Source of the DNA: Mycetocola spongiae
GTDB taxonomy: Bacteria > Actinomycetota > Actinomycetes > Actinomycetales > Microbacteriaceae
DNA length: 64,000 bases
Direction of reading: 5' to 3'
Assembly (NCBI RefSeq): GCF_020424085.1
Contig: NZ_CP080203.1
Location: 806,001 to 870,000 of the forward strand
Position numbers and translations under genes: made by a program. Below are positions 43,663 through 51,131 of the stretch, one piece after another. The first letter of the stretch is position 1. The number at the start of each line of letters is the position of its first letter. The notes under the pieces are model-generated. The model was not told the origin of the DNA, searched no databases, and saw only the letters and a program-made list of their open reading frames with translations.

Positions 43663-45243
43663 ATGTCCACCACGGTTAGTTTGGAACGCACGGTTAGTTT
43701 GGACCCCACGGCTAGCTCGGAGCACAAGGCTAGTTTGGATCGCAGGGCTAGTCCGGAGCGCAAGGCTAGTTTGGAACGCAAGGCTAGCTCGGATCGCAGG
43801 GCTAGCTCGGATCGCAGGGCTAGTCCGGAGCGCAGGGCTAGTCCGGAGCGCAGGGTGAGCTCGGACGGCACAGGCAGTTGGCCGCGCACAGGCAGCGTGA
43901 ACCCCGCGAATAATATGAGCCCCAGCAAAACCGAGCCCGCTGCCCGGGCCGAGCCCACGCCCCACGTCGCTACCGCACCCCGGGCCGAGCCCACAGCCCA
44001 GGTCAAGCCCGTATCCCGGCCCGTGTCCGGCAGCGCACCCGCAGGCCAGAGTTCACCCGCAGGTCAGAGTGCACCCGCAGGTCAGAATGCACCCGGTACC
44101 GACTCCACAATCCTCCCGGGAGCAGCGGGCGGATACGAACCCGAGGACCACCCCGCTGGCGGCGCCGCGGGTCCGGCAGAGAACGAGCATCGGGTCGGGG
44201 CCAACCTGCGTGGCCTCGCCGTCGCCTCCGGCAGCGACAATACAGGGAGTCGCGTCATCACTATTGGCGCCACAGGCAGTGGCGTCCCGCGTAGTGGCAT
44301 CACCGGCAGCCGAGCCACCGATATTGGCGTCACCGGCAGTGGCGTCCCACGCAGCGGCATCACCGGCAGCCGCGTCACAGGGAGCGGCGCAACAGCCGGG
44401 AGCACTCCCCCGGGGAACGCCTCCGTCCCACGGCCGGGCCGCACCCCCGGCGCCCTCCTTCCCGGCGCGACCCGCCTGCGCCCGGTACCGCCGCTCTCCC
44501 GAGTGTCGCCGGTATCGCCGGTGCCCCCGCTGCCACACACGAAGCCGGTGCCGGCGGCGGGACGTCCCGTGCGGGTTGCGATAATCACACCCCCGCTCCT
44601 GGAACCGCACCGCCCCCTCCCGTCTCGGGTTCCGGCACCGGCGGAACCGGCACACCGTCCTCCCACGCATCACGCCTCCGCGCCTTGCCCGCCCGCCTAT
44701 CGTCCTCCCGCGCCAGGAGCCCCCTCCGACGGCGAGCGGCCGGGCCTACTCAACTACACCTATTACCCCTCGCCCGTGGGCCCCCTCCTGCTCATCGGAA
44801 GCGCGTTTGGGGTGCGTCGCCTGGTCTTTGATACCGAGGACCAGCCCGCGGTGCTGGCCGAGCTCGGCTATAGCCACGGCCTCACCCCGCGGGAAAACCC
44901 CGCGGCCCATGCCGTTCTCCTGCGCGAACTCGACAGCTATTTTGCCGGAACCCTGCGCCGTTTTACCTCCGCCATCGATCGCCGCGCGCTGCGCGGCTTC
45001 CGCGGCACGGTCCTCGAGTTCCTGCCGCGGCTGCGCTACGGGCATACCGCGAGCTACGGCTCCGTGGCCGAGGCCGTGGGCAGCCCCCTGGCCACCCGCG
45101 CCGTGAGCAACGCCTGCTCACATAACCCGGTTCCCATCCTCATCCCATGCCATCGGGTCATCCGTTCCAGCGGCGGCCTCGGCACCTATCTCGGCGGCAG
45201 CCGAGCCAAGCTAGCGCTGCTGAGGCTGGAGGGAGCCCGCTAA
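43663..45243 (+). CDS. ogt: O6-alkylguanine-DNA methyltransferase with long repetitive N-terminal extension
   Basis: The C-terminal 166 of 526 residues form a complete methyltransferase: YPSPVGPLLLIGSAFGVRRL, then ASYGSVAEAVGSP, and the active-site IPCHRVI with acceptor Cys near residue 496, then GGLGTYLGG. Such proteins normally have about 160-180 residues. Here about 360 residues precede it: eleven hexapeptides of the ASLDRR/ASPERK kind (residues 5-70), PAGQS repeats, a 20-residue repeat around GSGVPRSGITGSR, and proline-rich sequence, all apparently disordered. ATG 43663 has CTAGGAGAGCC upstream, a good ribosome site, and the frame is unbroken. No methionine starts nearer than residue 86. 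Whether the long form is really made, or an internal GTG is used, is not settled. Confidence 0.75.
   Translation: MSTTVSLERTVSLDPTASSEHKASLDRRASPERKASLERKASSDRRASSDRRASPERRASPERRVSSDGTGSWPRTGSVNPANNMSPSKTEPAARAEPTPHVATAPRAEPTAQVKPVSRPVSGSAPAGQSSPAGQSAPAGQNAPGTDSTILPGAAGGYEPEDHPAGGAAGPAENEHRVGANLRGLAVASGSDNTGSRVITIGATGSGVPRSGITGSRATDIGVTGSGVPRSGITGSRVTGSGATAGSTPPGNASVPRPGRTPGALLPGATRLRPVPPLSRVSPVSPVPPLPHTKPVPAAGRPVRVAIITPPLLEPHRPLPSRVPAPAEPAHRPPTHHASAPCPPAYRPPAPGAPSDGERPGLLNYTYYPSPVGPLLLIGSAFGVRRLVFDTEDQPAVLAELGYSHGLTPRENPAAHAVLLRELDSYFAGTLRRFTSAIDRRALRGFRGTVLEFLPRLRYGHTASYGSVAEAVGSPLATRAVSNACSHNPVPILIPCHRVIRSSGGLGTYLGGSRAKLALLRLEGAR
43675..43872 (+). repeat. Eleven 18-bp tandem repeats coding hexapeptides
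   Basis: Consensus GCTAGYYYGGANCGCARG, all in frame with the methyltransferase. Most copies contain CTAG, a tetranucleotide usually scarce in bacterial DNA. Confidence 0.85.
44268..44385 (+). repeat. Two 60-bp direct repeats inside the ogt extension
   Basis: Each codes IGVTGSGVPRSGITGSR or a near variant. Shorter 15-bp PAGQ-coding repeats lie upstream at about 44035-44094. Confidence 0.7.
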
Positions 45244-45246
45244 AAT
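45241..45246 (+). promoter_or_regulatory. Leaderless -10 box of tag, overlapping the ogt stop codon
   Basis: TAAAAT begins with the TAA stop of ogt and ends 6 nt before ATG 45253. Confidence 0.6.
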
Positions 45247-45252
45247 TAGCCT

Positions 45253-45927
45253 ATGGAAACCTCCTCCCCCAGCACGCCGCCCGACGCAGGCCCGGTCCGG
45301 GGAGCGGACGGCCTGAATCGTCCGGCCTGGGCCGCCACCGATCCGCTATTGCGCGAGTATTACGACACCGAATGGGGCGTCCCCGTCACCGATGAGCGTG
45401 GGCTCTTTGAACGGATCAGCCTGGAGGCCTTTCAGTCCGGGCTCTCCTGGGCCACCATCCTGCGGAAACGGCCCGCATTTCGGGAGGCCTTTGCCCAATT
45501 TGACCCGGAGCGTGTCGCCGCATTTGGCGAGCCGGAGTTCACCCGGCTCATGGAGAATCCCGGCATCATCCGTAATCGGGCCAAAATCACCGCCACGATC
45601 GGCAACGCCCGGGCAGTGCTGGCCCTGCGCCCCGAGGGCGGGCTGGCCCGGGTGATCTGGGACGCGCGCCCCGCACTCACCCCGCTTCCGCGCACCCACA
45701 CCGAGATTCCCACCACCTCCCCCGAGTCCATCGCGCTCGCCCGCCGCCTGCGCTCCCTCGGATTTTCCTTTATTGGCCCCACCACGATGTTTGCGCTCAT
45801 GGAGGCGGTGGGCATCGTGGACACTCACCTGCTGGGCAGCCACCGCCGCGGCTGCTCCGGCCTATGGGCCGAGGACGGCACCCCGCGGGCGCAGGCACTG
45901 CCCGCAGAAACGGGTACCAACGGGTAA
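45253..45927 (+). CDS. tag: DNA-3-methyladenine glycosylase I
   Basis: A 224-residue base-excision repair enzyme of the Tag family. ISLEAFQSGLSWATILRKR holds the conserved glutamate and tryptophan of the base pocket, GIIRNRAKITATIGNAR is the helix-hairpin-helix region, and GFSFIGPTTMFALMEAVGIV the C-terminal motif. The zinc snap of E. coli TAG (Cys4, His17, His175, Cys179) looks incomplete: RPAW replaces RCxW and YYDTEWG replaces YHDxEWG, although HLLGSHRRGC remains. It follows ogt with 9 bp between coding regions, forming an alkylation-repair pair. The first 20 residues are a poorly conserved extension. Confidence 0.88.
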   Translation: METSSPSTPPDAGPVRGADGLNRPAWAATDPLLREYYDTEWGVPVTDERGLFERISLEAFQSGLSWATILRKRPAFREAFAQFDPERVAAFGEPEFTRLMENPGIIRNRAKITATIGNARAVLALRPEGGLARVIWDARPALTPLPRTHTEIPTTSPESIALARRLRSLGFSFIGPTTMFALMEAVGIVDTHLLGSHRRGCSGLWAEDGTPRAQALPAETGTNG

Positions 45928-46019
45928 ACCTGCACGAACATAAACGCGGACAAGGGCACGGACGCGGGCACAAATAAAGACACGGGCACCAGCATGGGCG
46001 CGGTCGCTAACCTCGACAC

Positions 46020-46180
46020 GGGAACGGGAACGGGAACGGGACCGGCACGAGAACGGAACCAGAACGAGAACGGAACCGGAACCGGCACAGGAACGGAACC
46101 GGGACCAGAACCGGCACGGGAACGGGAACCGGACCGGAACCGGCACGGGAACGGGACCGGAACCGGCACAGGAACGGAAA
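46020..46180. repeat. Degenerate hexanucleotide array (GGAACG/GGAACC/GGCACG)
   Basis: About 27 consecutive six-base units of GGNACN form, one strand purine-rich, translating to Thr-Gly or Pro-Val strings in several frames. Confidence 0.85.
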
Positions 46181-46181
46181 C

Positions 46182-46233
46182 GGGTGTGGGTACCGGGTGT
46201 GGGTACCGGGTGTGGGTACCGGGTGTGGGTACC
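46182..46233. repeat. Four perfect 13-bp tandem repeats
   Basis: GGGTGTGGGTACC repeats four times without a mismatch, directly after the hexamer array. Confidence 0.95.
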
Positions 46234-46273
46234 GGGCATGGGCATGGAAGCGGGCACGGGAAGGGGCACCAGG

Positions 46274-47521
46274 CTAGGATTCGACGTTGACCTCCGCCGG
46301 TATCACGCGGAACCGCGGGTGCAGGCTTGTGAAACACAGCACCGCGAGCATCAGCACGGCGCTCAGAATCAGCGTGAGCGGGGGCCAAAGCGTATAGAGC
46401 GCGGTGCCGATCGTGGGCGCCAGCACAAACGTGGCGGCATTATTGGCGCCAATCAGCCCCGCCATGGCCCCCTGCTCCTCGCGGGTCATCAACAGCGAGG
46501 GCCCGGCCACATAACCCGGCATTGCCAACCCAAGCCCGAGCCCGACACCCAGCATGCCCAGCAGGAAAAGCCAGATACCGGCGGTGGGGATCATCACGGC
46601 AAAACCCAGCAGCGCCACGGCGGCCCCCGCGCGCAGCAGGCGGTGGGGATGCCAGCCCAGGCGCGGCACCAATACCGCCTGTGCGCCCGCCAGCCCGATC
46701 CCCGATACCAGGAAGGCCGCGGCCGTGGCCACGGCGGTGGCTCGAGAATCCAGGCTAAACCTGTCCTGAATAATAAAACCGGCGATCACCTGGATCAGCC
46801 CGAGGGCCGTAAACATGCCAAAGCCCGCGGCGAGGAACGGCCAGACCCGAGAATCCCAGAGCCGCACATGCGGCGGGTTTTCCAGCAGCTCCCGCGGGCT
46901 CTCCCGGCGCAAGAGAACCAGAACCAGCAGCGCGCCAACCGCGAGCACACAGGGCACAAAGATCAGCGGCACCATCAGCCCAAAGCCGGCAAGGAGACCA
47001 CCGATTATGGACCCCGAGATCATCGCAATCCCCTGCACCGCGCCCATCCCGGCCATACCCCTAACCCGGGCCTCCTCGGTCTCGGTGACATCGGCGATAT
47101 AGGCCTGCGCGGTGGGCGGCACCGCGGCCATGGCCAGCCCAAAAAACACACCGCGGACCAAGACCAGCAGCAGGAATAGCCCCACTCCACCGAGAATGCC
47201 GGCCATGCCGAGGCGCGCAAGGAGGGCAAAGGCCACCATCGAGAGCATCGCGAGGGTGAGTGCCCCGATCAGCACGGGCTTTCGCCCCCAGGACAGCGAT
47301 TTCCTCCCCCAGAACTGGCTGGAGATCATGATGCAGATTGCCGCCACGCTGATCATCACCCCCACCTGCCACTCCGCGAGGCCCACCTCGCGGGCCAGCG
47401 GGGCAATGATCGGATTCAGTGTCATCTGCGCCAGATACACCAGGAATACGGCCCCCAGCATCAGGCCCACCTGGGGGCGCTTTATCGGGGTGGCGGGGGA
47501 CGGGGTTTTGAGGGGGGACAT
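46274..47521 (-). CDS. MFS transporter
   Basis: A 415-residue transporter with 12 membrane segments. The motif-A region QFWGRKSLSWGRKPVLIGAL lies after segment 2, and a second-half equivalent VPRLGWHPHRLLRAG after segment 8. ATG 47521 (MSPLKTPS) follows GAAAGGTCCC; an in-frame extension to 47806 runs backward over the divergent TetR gene. A good promoter (TTGCAT-17-TAGGCT) overlaps a palindrome between this gene and the TetR gene, so TetR repression is likely. DHA1-like drug export is the best guess. Substrate unknown. Confidence 0.88.
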   Translation of the reverse strand: MSPLKTPSPATPIKRPQVGLMLGAVFLVYLAQMTLNPIIAPLAREVGLAEWQVGVMISVAAICIMISSQFWGRKSLSWGRKPVLIGALTLAMLSMVAFALLARLGMAGILGGVGLFLLLVLVRGVFFGLAMAAVPPTAQAYIADVTETEEARVRGMAGMGAVQGIAMISGSIIGGLLAGFGLMVPLIFVPCVLAVGALLVLVLLRRESPRELLENPPHVRLWDSRVWPFLAAGFGMFTALGLIQVIAGFIIQDRFSLDSRATAVATAAAFLVSGIGLAGAQAVLVPRLGWHPHRLLRAGAAVALLGFAVMIPTAGIWLFLLGMLGVGLGLGLAMPGYVAGPSLLMTREEQGAMAGLIGANNAATFVLAPTIGTALYTLWPPLTLILSAVLMLAVLCFTSLHPRFRVIPAEVNVES

Positions 47522-47561
47522 GGGACCTTTCACGAGGCGGGACGCTCCCGGCGACGAGTTG

Positions 47562-47590
47562 AGCCTAAATCCAAAAACCCAATTATGCAA
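47562..47590 (-). promoter_or_regulatory. Promoter of the MFS gene
   Basis: On the minus strand TTGCAT (47585-47590), a 17-nt spacer and TAGGCT (47562-47567). Confidence 0.7.
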
Positions 47591-47606
47591 CACTGTTCTC
47601 ATAATT
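47581..47606. promoter_or_regulatory. Putative TetR operator between MFS and TetR genes
   Basis: AATTATG, 12 nt, CATAATT: perfect 7-bp arms covering the -35 box of the MFS promoter and abutting the -35 of the TetR promoter. Confidence 0.55.
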
Positions 47607-47607
47607 A

Positions 47608-47636
47608 TTGCGCGGGGCGGATAAACGCGAGAGGAT
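47608..47636 (+). promoter_or_regulatory. Promoter of the TetR gene
   Basis: TTGCGC (47608-47613), a 17-nt spacer and GAGGAT (47631-47636), 6 nt before ATG 47643. GAGAGGAT could alternatively be read as a ribosome site. Confidence 0.45.
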
Positions 47637-47642
47637 GGGGTT

Positions 47643-48365
47643 ATGAGCATCCCCCCTCCCCCGCTGGATTCCTCCCCGCGCACGCGCGGCGTCGGGCGTC
47701 CCGTGGAATTTGAGTCCGCGTCGGTATTGGATGCGGCCCAGCTGATCCTGGAGGCCTCGGGTGTGGAGGGGCTCTCGATGCGCTCCCTCGCGGCCGCCTC
47801 GGGCACCGCCCTGGCGGCGATCTACCGTCATCTGGGCGATAAGGAGGCCGTGCTTGGCGCGGTCCTGGACCGTGCCGCCGAGGATCTGGTTTTGGTCACC
47901 CCCACCGGCACCCCCGAGCAGCGGCTCCGGATCCTCGCGGTGGAGATCTATGACGTGCTGTGCGAACGGCCCTGGGTGGTGGATGTGCTGCGCCGCGGTG
48001 GTCAGGTTGGTGCGGGCGCGCTGCATCTCACCGAGGAGATCCTGGCCGCGGCCGATGAGCTGGGGGCCGATGAGTCCACGGGAATGGCCGCCTACCGCAC
48101 GTTGTGGAACTATACGCTTGGGGCGCTGATCACGCAGCGCCCCGCGGCCCTGCCACCCGATCCCGACTCCGATCTGGCCGTGAAGGTCCGTCGGGGCCTG
48201 GCCGAGGAGGGCCTCAGCCGCGCCGCGCGCTTTCTCACCTATCCGCTGGGCACCCCGCGCGCGCTTTTTCTTGAGGGTCTTGACATGCTCCTCCCCGGCC
48301 TCATTGCCGCGCTGCGTACCCCCGCGGCGGGCGAGAGGCCCGGCCCATCCTCCCCGGCGAGCTAG
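47643..48365 (+). CDS. TetR-family transcriptional regulator
   Basis: A 240-residue regulator. The helix-turn-helix lies near residues 28-68 (VLDAAQLILEASGVEGLSMR then LAAASGTALAAIYRHLGDK). The C-terminal domain resembles the TetR_C type that binds small molecules, without a recognisable ligand site. It is divergent from the MFS exporter with a shared palindrome, a classic repressor-pump arrangement. The C-terminus is followed by the repeat region. Confidence 0.88.
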   Translation: MSIPPPPLDSSPRTRGVGRPVEFESASVLDAAQLILEASGVEGLSMRSLAAASGTALAAIYRHLGDKEAVLGAVLDRAAEDLVLVTPTGTPEQRLRILAVEIYDVLCERPWVVDVLRRGGQVGAGALHLTEEILAAADELGADESTGMAAYRTLWNYTLGALITQRPAALPPDPDSDLAVKVRRGLAEEGLSRAARFLTYPLGTPRALFLEGLDMLLPGLIAALRTPAAGERPGPSSPAS

Positions 48366-48380
48366 CTATTCCTCAGCATC

Positions 48381-48870
48381 GAGTGAGCGCCACCCAGCCT
48401 CCCGGTGCGATCACGACGCAACCCGCTTCGCCGGCGGGCGAGCGAGCGAGCTAACTCGCAAGCCAGATAGCCAGATAGCCAGATGGCCAGATGGCCAATC
48501 CTCCACGACGAGTGAGCAACACCCATCCTCACGTCGAGTGAGCAACACCCATCCTCCCGGTGCGATCACGACGCAACCCGCTTCCCCGGCGGGCGAGCGA
48601 GCGAGCTAACTCGCAAGCCAGATAGCCAGATAGCCAGATAGCCAATCCTCCACCACGAGTGAGCAACACCCATCGTCACGTCGAGTGAGCAACACCCATC
48701 GTCACGTCGAGTGAGCAACACCCATCCTCCACGGCGGGTGAGCGAGCTGACTCGCAAGCTAAATAGCCGGATAGCCGATCCTCCACGGCGAGTGGCCAAT
48801 ACCCATCCTCAACCACGAGTGAGCAGCACCCGTCCTCCACGGCGGGTGAGCGGCACCCATCCTGCCCGGC
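48381..48870. repeat. Complex tandem repeat region
   Basis: A direct repeat of about 155 bp occurs at 48398 and 48553 (both begin CCTCCCGGTGCGATCACG and include GAGCTAACTCGCAAGC). Within and after it, a 26-bp unit beginning GAGTGAGCAACACCCATC recurs at 48511, 48537, 48657, 48683 and 48709, with diverged copies at 48381, 48790, 48817 and 48845. Octamers of GCCAGATA repeat four to five times in each long unit. No unique spacers and no gene-like frame. Confidence 0.9.
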
Positions 48871-49424
48871 GAATCCGGGCGCATCGCGCCGCCCGGCGCT
48901 GCGGCCTGCCAGACCCCGGAGACCACACCGATCAGGTACCTCGGGCACCCCGGCAATCATGCACGCGCCGGGCACCCTCGGGCACGGGCCTCGGCCGCCG
49001 CTGTTGGCATTTCTCCGTCCGGGTGGCGCCGAGATCGGCCGGGCTCGGGAGGCGCGGGCCGCGCGGCACCGTCCATTCCTTTCGACCGTGGCCGGGAGGC
49101 CCTCCCACCCGGAAGTCTCTCGCTATCCATAGCCCTCTCTTGGTGACTCCCCGGAACGCACGGTCCCGATAATCCCCGCGGCCCACCCCGCTGTGTCCGC
49201 GCACCCGGCCGGGCGGACCGCGAGCGCCGCGCACCCGGGCATTCGGGCATTCGGGCGTCGTCCATGATTCCCCACAAAGGAACAGACGACCGCCCGAGCA
49301 CCCCGCGGAGAGCGGCGTCCAGCGGAGGGCAGCACCGCGAGCCGCGGACTCGGCCATATACAACGCCCGATCAACGCCCGCCGGCACCCCGCCCACGACG
49401 AAAGACAGCGACGGGCAGACAGCG
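48871..49424. other. Non-coding or decayed GC-rich stretch
   Basis: I see no credible gene, promoter or RNA here. Frames on both strands are arginine/proline/glycine-rich without family motifs. A small duplication (GGGCATTC twice) lies near 49235-49250. Confidence 0.6.
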
Positions 49425-49464
49425 GCCCGCCCGTCCTCCCCCGGGCAGGGAAGGACGGGCGGGC
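49425..49464 (-). terminator. Hairpin after aceB
   Basis: GCCCGCCCGTCCT pairs perfectly with AGGACGGGCGGGC 15 bp beyond the malate synthase stop. There is no T run, so its function as a terminator is uncertain. Confidence 0.5.
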
Positions 49465-49479
49465 TGCATACCGGCGCCC

Positions 49480-51111
49480 CTAGGCGGCGACCGCCTCGGG
49501 CACGGCGACCAGATACTGCGTATAGGCGGCGATCGTGAGGAACGTGGGGAAATCCTCCTCCAGCGCCACCGCCCGCACCAGCCCGGCGGCCTCGGCGAAG
49601 CGGTTGCCGGCACCGGCGGCCTCACCCAGGGTGGCGCTCTCCTCGGCCAGCAGTGCCGCCACCCATTCCCGGGTAATCGGGGTGCCCTCGGTGGTGATCA
49701 CGCCGTAGTGGATCCACTGCCAGAGCTGGGAGCGGGAGATCTCGGCCGTGGCGGCATCCTCCATGAGGTTATCAATCGCGGCCGCTCCGATTCCGCGCAG
49801 CCAGCTCTCCAGATAGCGCAGGGCCACCGAAACATTGCCGCGCACCCCGGCATCGCTCACGGCCCGGTCGATGCCCGCCATATTAAGCAGGTCGGGAGCG
49901 CTTATCCGCACATCCTCGCGCAGCACCTCCAGCTGATTGGGCCGGGAGCCCAGCACCCGCGTGAACTCCTCCTCGGCGATCGGCACCAGATCGGGATGGG
50001 CCACCCAGGTGCCGTCAAATCCCGCCTCCGCCTCGCGGCGCTTATCCTCGCGCACCCGTTCGAAGGCCCGCTCGGTGACCTCGGGATCGCGCCGATTGGG
50101 GATAAACGCGCTCATCCCCCCGATCGCATGCGCCCCGCGGCGGTGGCATGTGGCCACCAGCAGATCGGTATAGGCCCGCATAAACGGCACCGTCATGGTG
50201 ATCTTCTCGCGGTCGGGGAGGAGGAACTCGCCACCGCGGGAGCGGAAGGTCTTGATCAGGCTGAAGATATAGTCCCAGCGCCCGGCGTTAAGGCCCGCGC
50301 AGTGCTCGCGCAGCTCATAAAGAATCTCCTCCATCTCGAAGGCGGCGGTGATGGTTTCGATCAGGACGGTGGCCCGGATGATGCCATGGGGCAGGCCCAG
50401 CGCATTCTCCGAGAAGGTGAAGATATCGTCCCAGAGCCGCGCCTCCAGATGGTTTTCGATCTTCGGGAGATAAAAATAGGGCCCGCGGCCGCCGTCGATC
50501 AGGGCCCGCGCATTATGGAATAGGTAGAGCCCAAAATCCCAGAGCGAGGCGGAGGCGGAGGATTCGATGCCCGCCCGGTCGGTGAAGAGTACGTGCTTTT
50601 CCACGAGGTGCCAGCCGCGCGGACGCAGGATGATCGTGGGGGTATTCTCCCCCACCCGATATTCCTTGCCCTCGGGGCTGGTGAAGTCGATCCTGCCGCG
50701 GATTGCATCGTGGAGCGAAACCTGCCCGCCCATTATGTTTTCCCAGGTGGGGCTCGTGGCGTCCTCCAGATCGGCGAGCCAGCCGCGCGCCCCGGAGTTC
50801 AGGGCGTTAATGGTCATCTTGCGATCGGTGGGGCCGGTGATCTCCACGCGCCGGTCCTCGAGCCCGGGCCCCGCCCCGGCCACCCGCCAGCGCGGATCCT
50901 CGCGGACCGCCGCGGTCTCGGGCAGGAAGCGCAGGTTGCGGCCATTGGCCACGGCCTCGCGGGCTCCCATTCTTGCGCGCAGCCGCTCGTGGCGGCGACC
51001 GGCAAAATGATCGTGCAGCCGGGCCACAAAATCCAGTGCGTCATCGCCGAGGATCCGGTTGAAGTCCTCGGTGCGCTCACCGAGGACGGTGATGCGGGTA
51101 TAAGCGGTCAT
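49480..51111 (-). CDS. aceB: Malate synthase A
   Basis: A 543-residue glyoxylate-shunt enzyme condensing glyoxylate and acetyl-CoA to malate. Family motifs include INALNSGARGWLADLEDATS, ILRPRGWHLVEKH, ATVLIETITAAFEMEEILYE and HAIGGMSAFIPN, together with the C-terminal RSQLWQWIHYGV. Length is that of form A. ATG 51111 lies 20 bp after the isocitrate lyase stop on the same strand, so aceA-aceB form an operon. RamB-type control is likely from the adjacent regulator. Confidence 0.95.
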   Translation of the reverse strand: MTAYTRITVLGERTEDFNRILGDDALDFVARLHDHFAGRRHERLRARMGAREAVANGRNLRFLPETAAVREDPRWRVAGAGPGLEDRRVEITGPTDRKMTINALNSGARGWLADLEDATSPTWENIMGGQVSLHDAIRGRIDFTSPEGKEYRVGENTPTIILRPRGWHLVEKHVLFTDRAGIESSASASLWDFGLYLFHNARALIDGGRGPYFYLPKIENHLEARLWDDIFTFSENALGLPHGIIRATVLIETITAAFEMEEILYELREHCAGLNAGRWDYIFSLIKTFRSRGGEFLLPDREKITMTVPFMRAYTDLLVATCHRRGAHAIGGMSAFIPNRRDPEVTERAFERVREDKRREAEAGFDGTWVAHPDLVPIAEEEFTRVLGSRPNQLEVLREDVRISAPDLLNMAGIDRAVSDAGVRGNVSVALRYLESWLRGIGAAAIDNLMEDAATAEISRSQLWQWIHYGVITTEGTPITREWVAALLAEESATLGEAAGAGNRFAEAAGLVRAVALEEDFPTFLTIAAYTQYLVAVPEAVAA

Positions 51112-51131
51112 GATCGGAGCCTTTCGGTGAG

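Larger units (their letters stand above)
45928..46273. other. Intergenic region made of low-complexity repeats
   Basis: Convergent tag and MFS genes are separated by 346 bp with no gene-like frame. It grades from GGNCAC-rich sequence into a hexamer array and a 13-bp array. No clear terminator is seen. Confidence 0.8.

Noticed and set aside
43539-44673. Minus-strand open frames with leucine/serine or glycine/aspartate repeats opposite ogt
   Set aside because: They are the complement of the 18-bp and 60-bp repeats; start sites lack ribosome signals and the plus frame contains the real Ogt domain.
45994-46290. Open frame coding Thr-Gly and Arg/Asn-rich strings
   Set aside because: It is a by-product of the hexamer array; all frames are similarly low-complexity, and no ribosome site or family motif is seen.
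48381-48870. CRISPR array
   Set aside because: The repeats are tandem or nested with no unique spacers of constant length, and no cas genes are present.
48871-49396. Minus-strand frames of about 100-150 codons after the TetR gene
   Set aside because: Composition is Gly/Arg/Pro-rich, with no ribosome site and no recognisable motif; possibly a decayed gene, but this cannot be supported.
49264-50523. 419-codon plus-strand frame opposite aceB
   Set aside because: No motifs; malate synthase on the other strand is unambiguous.
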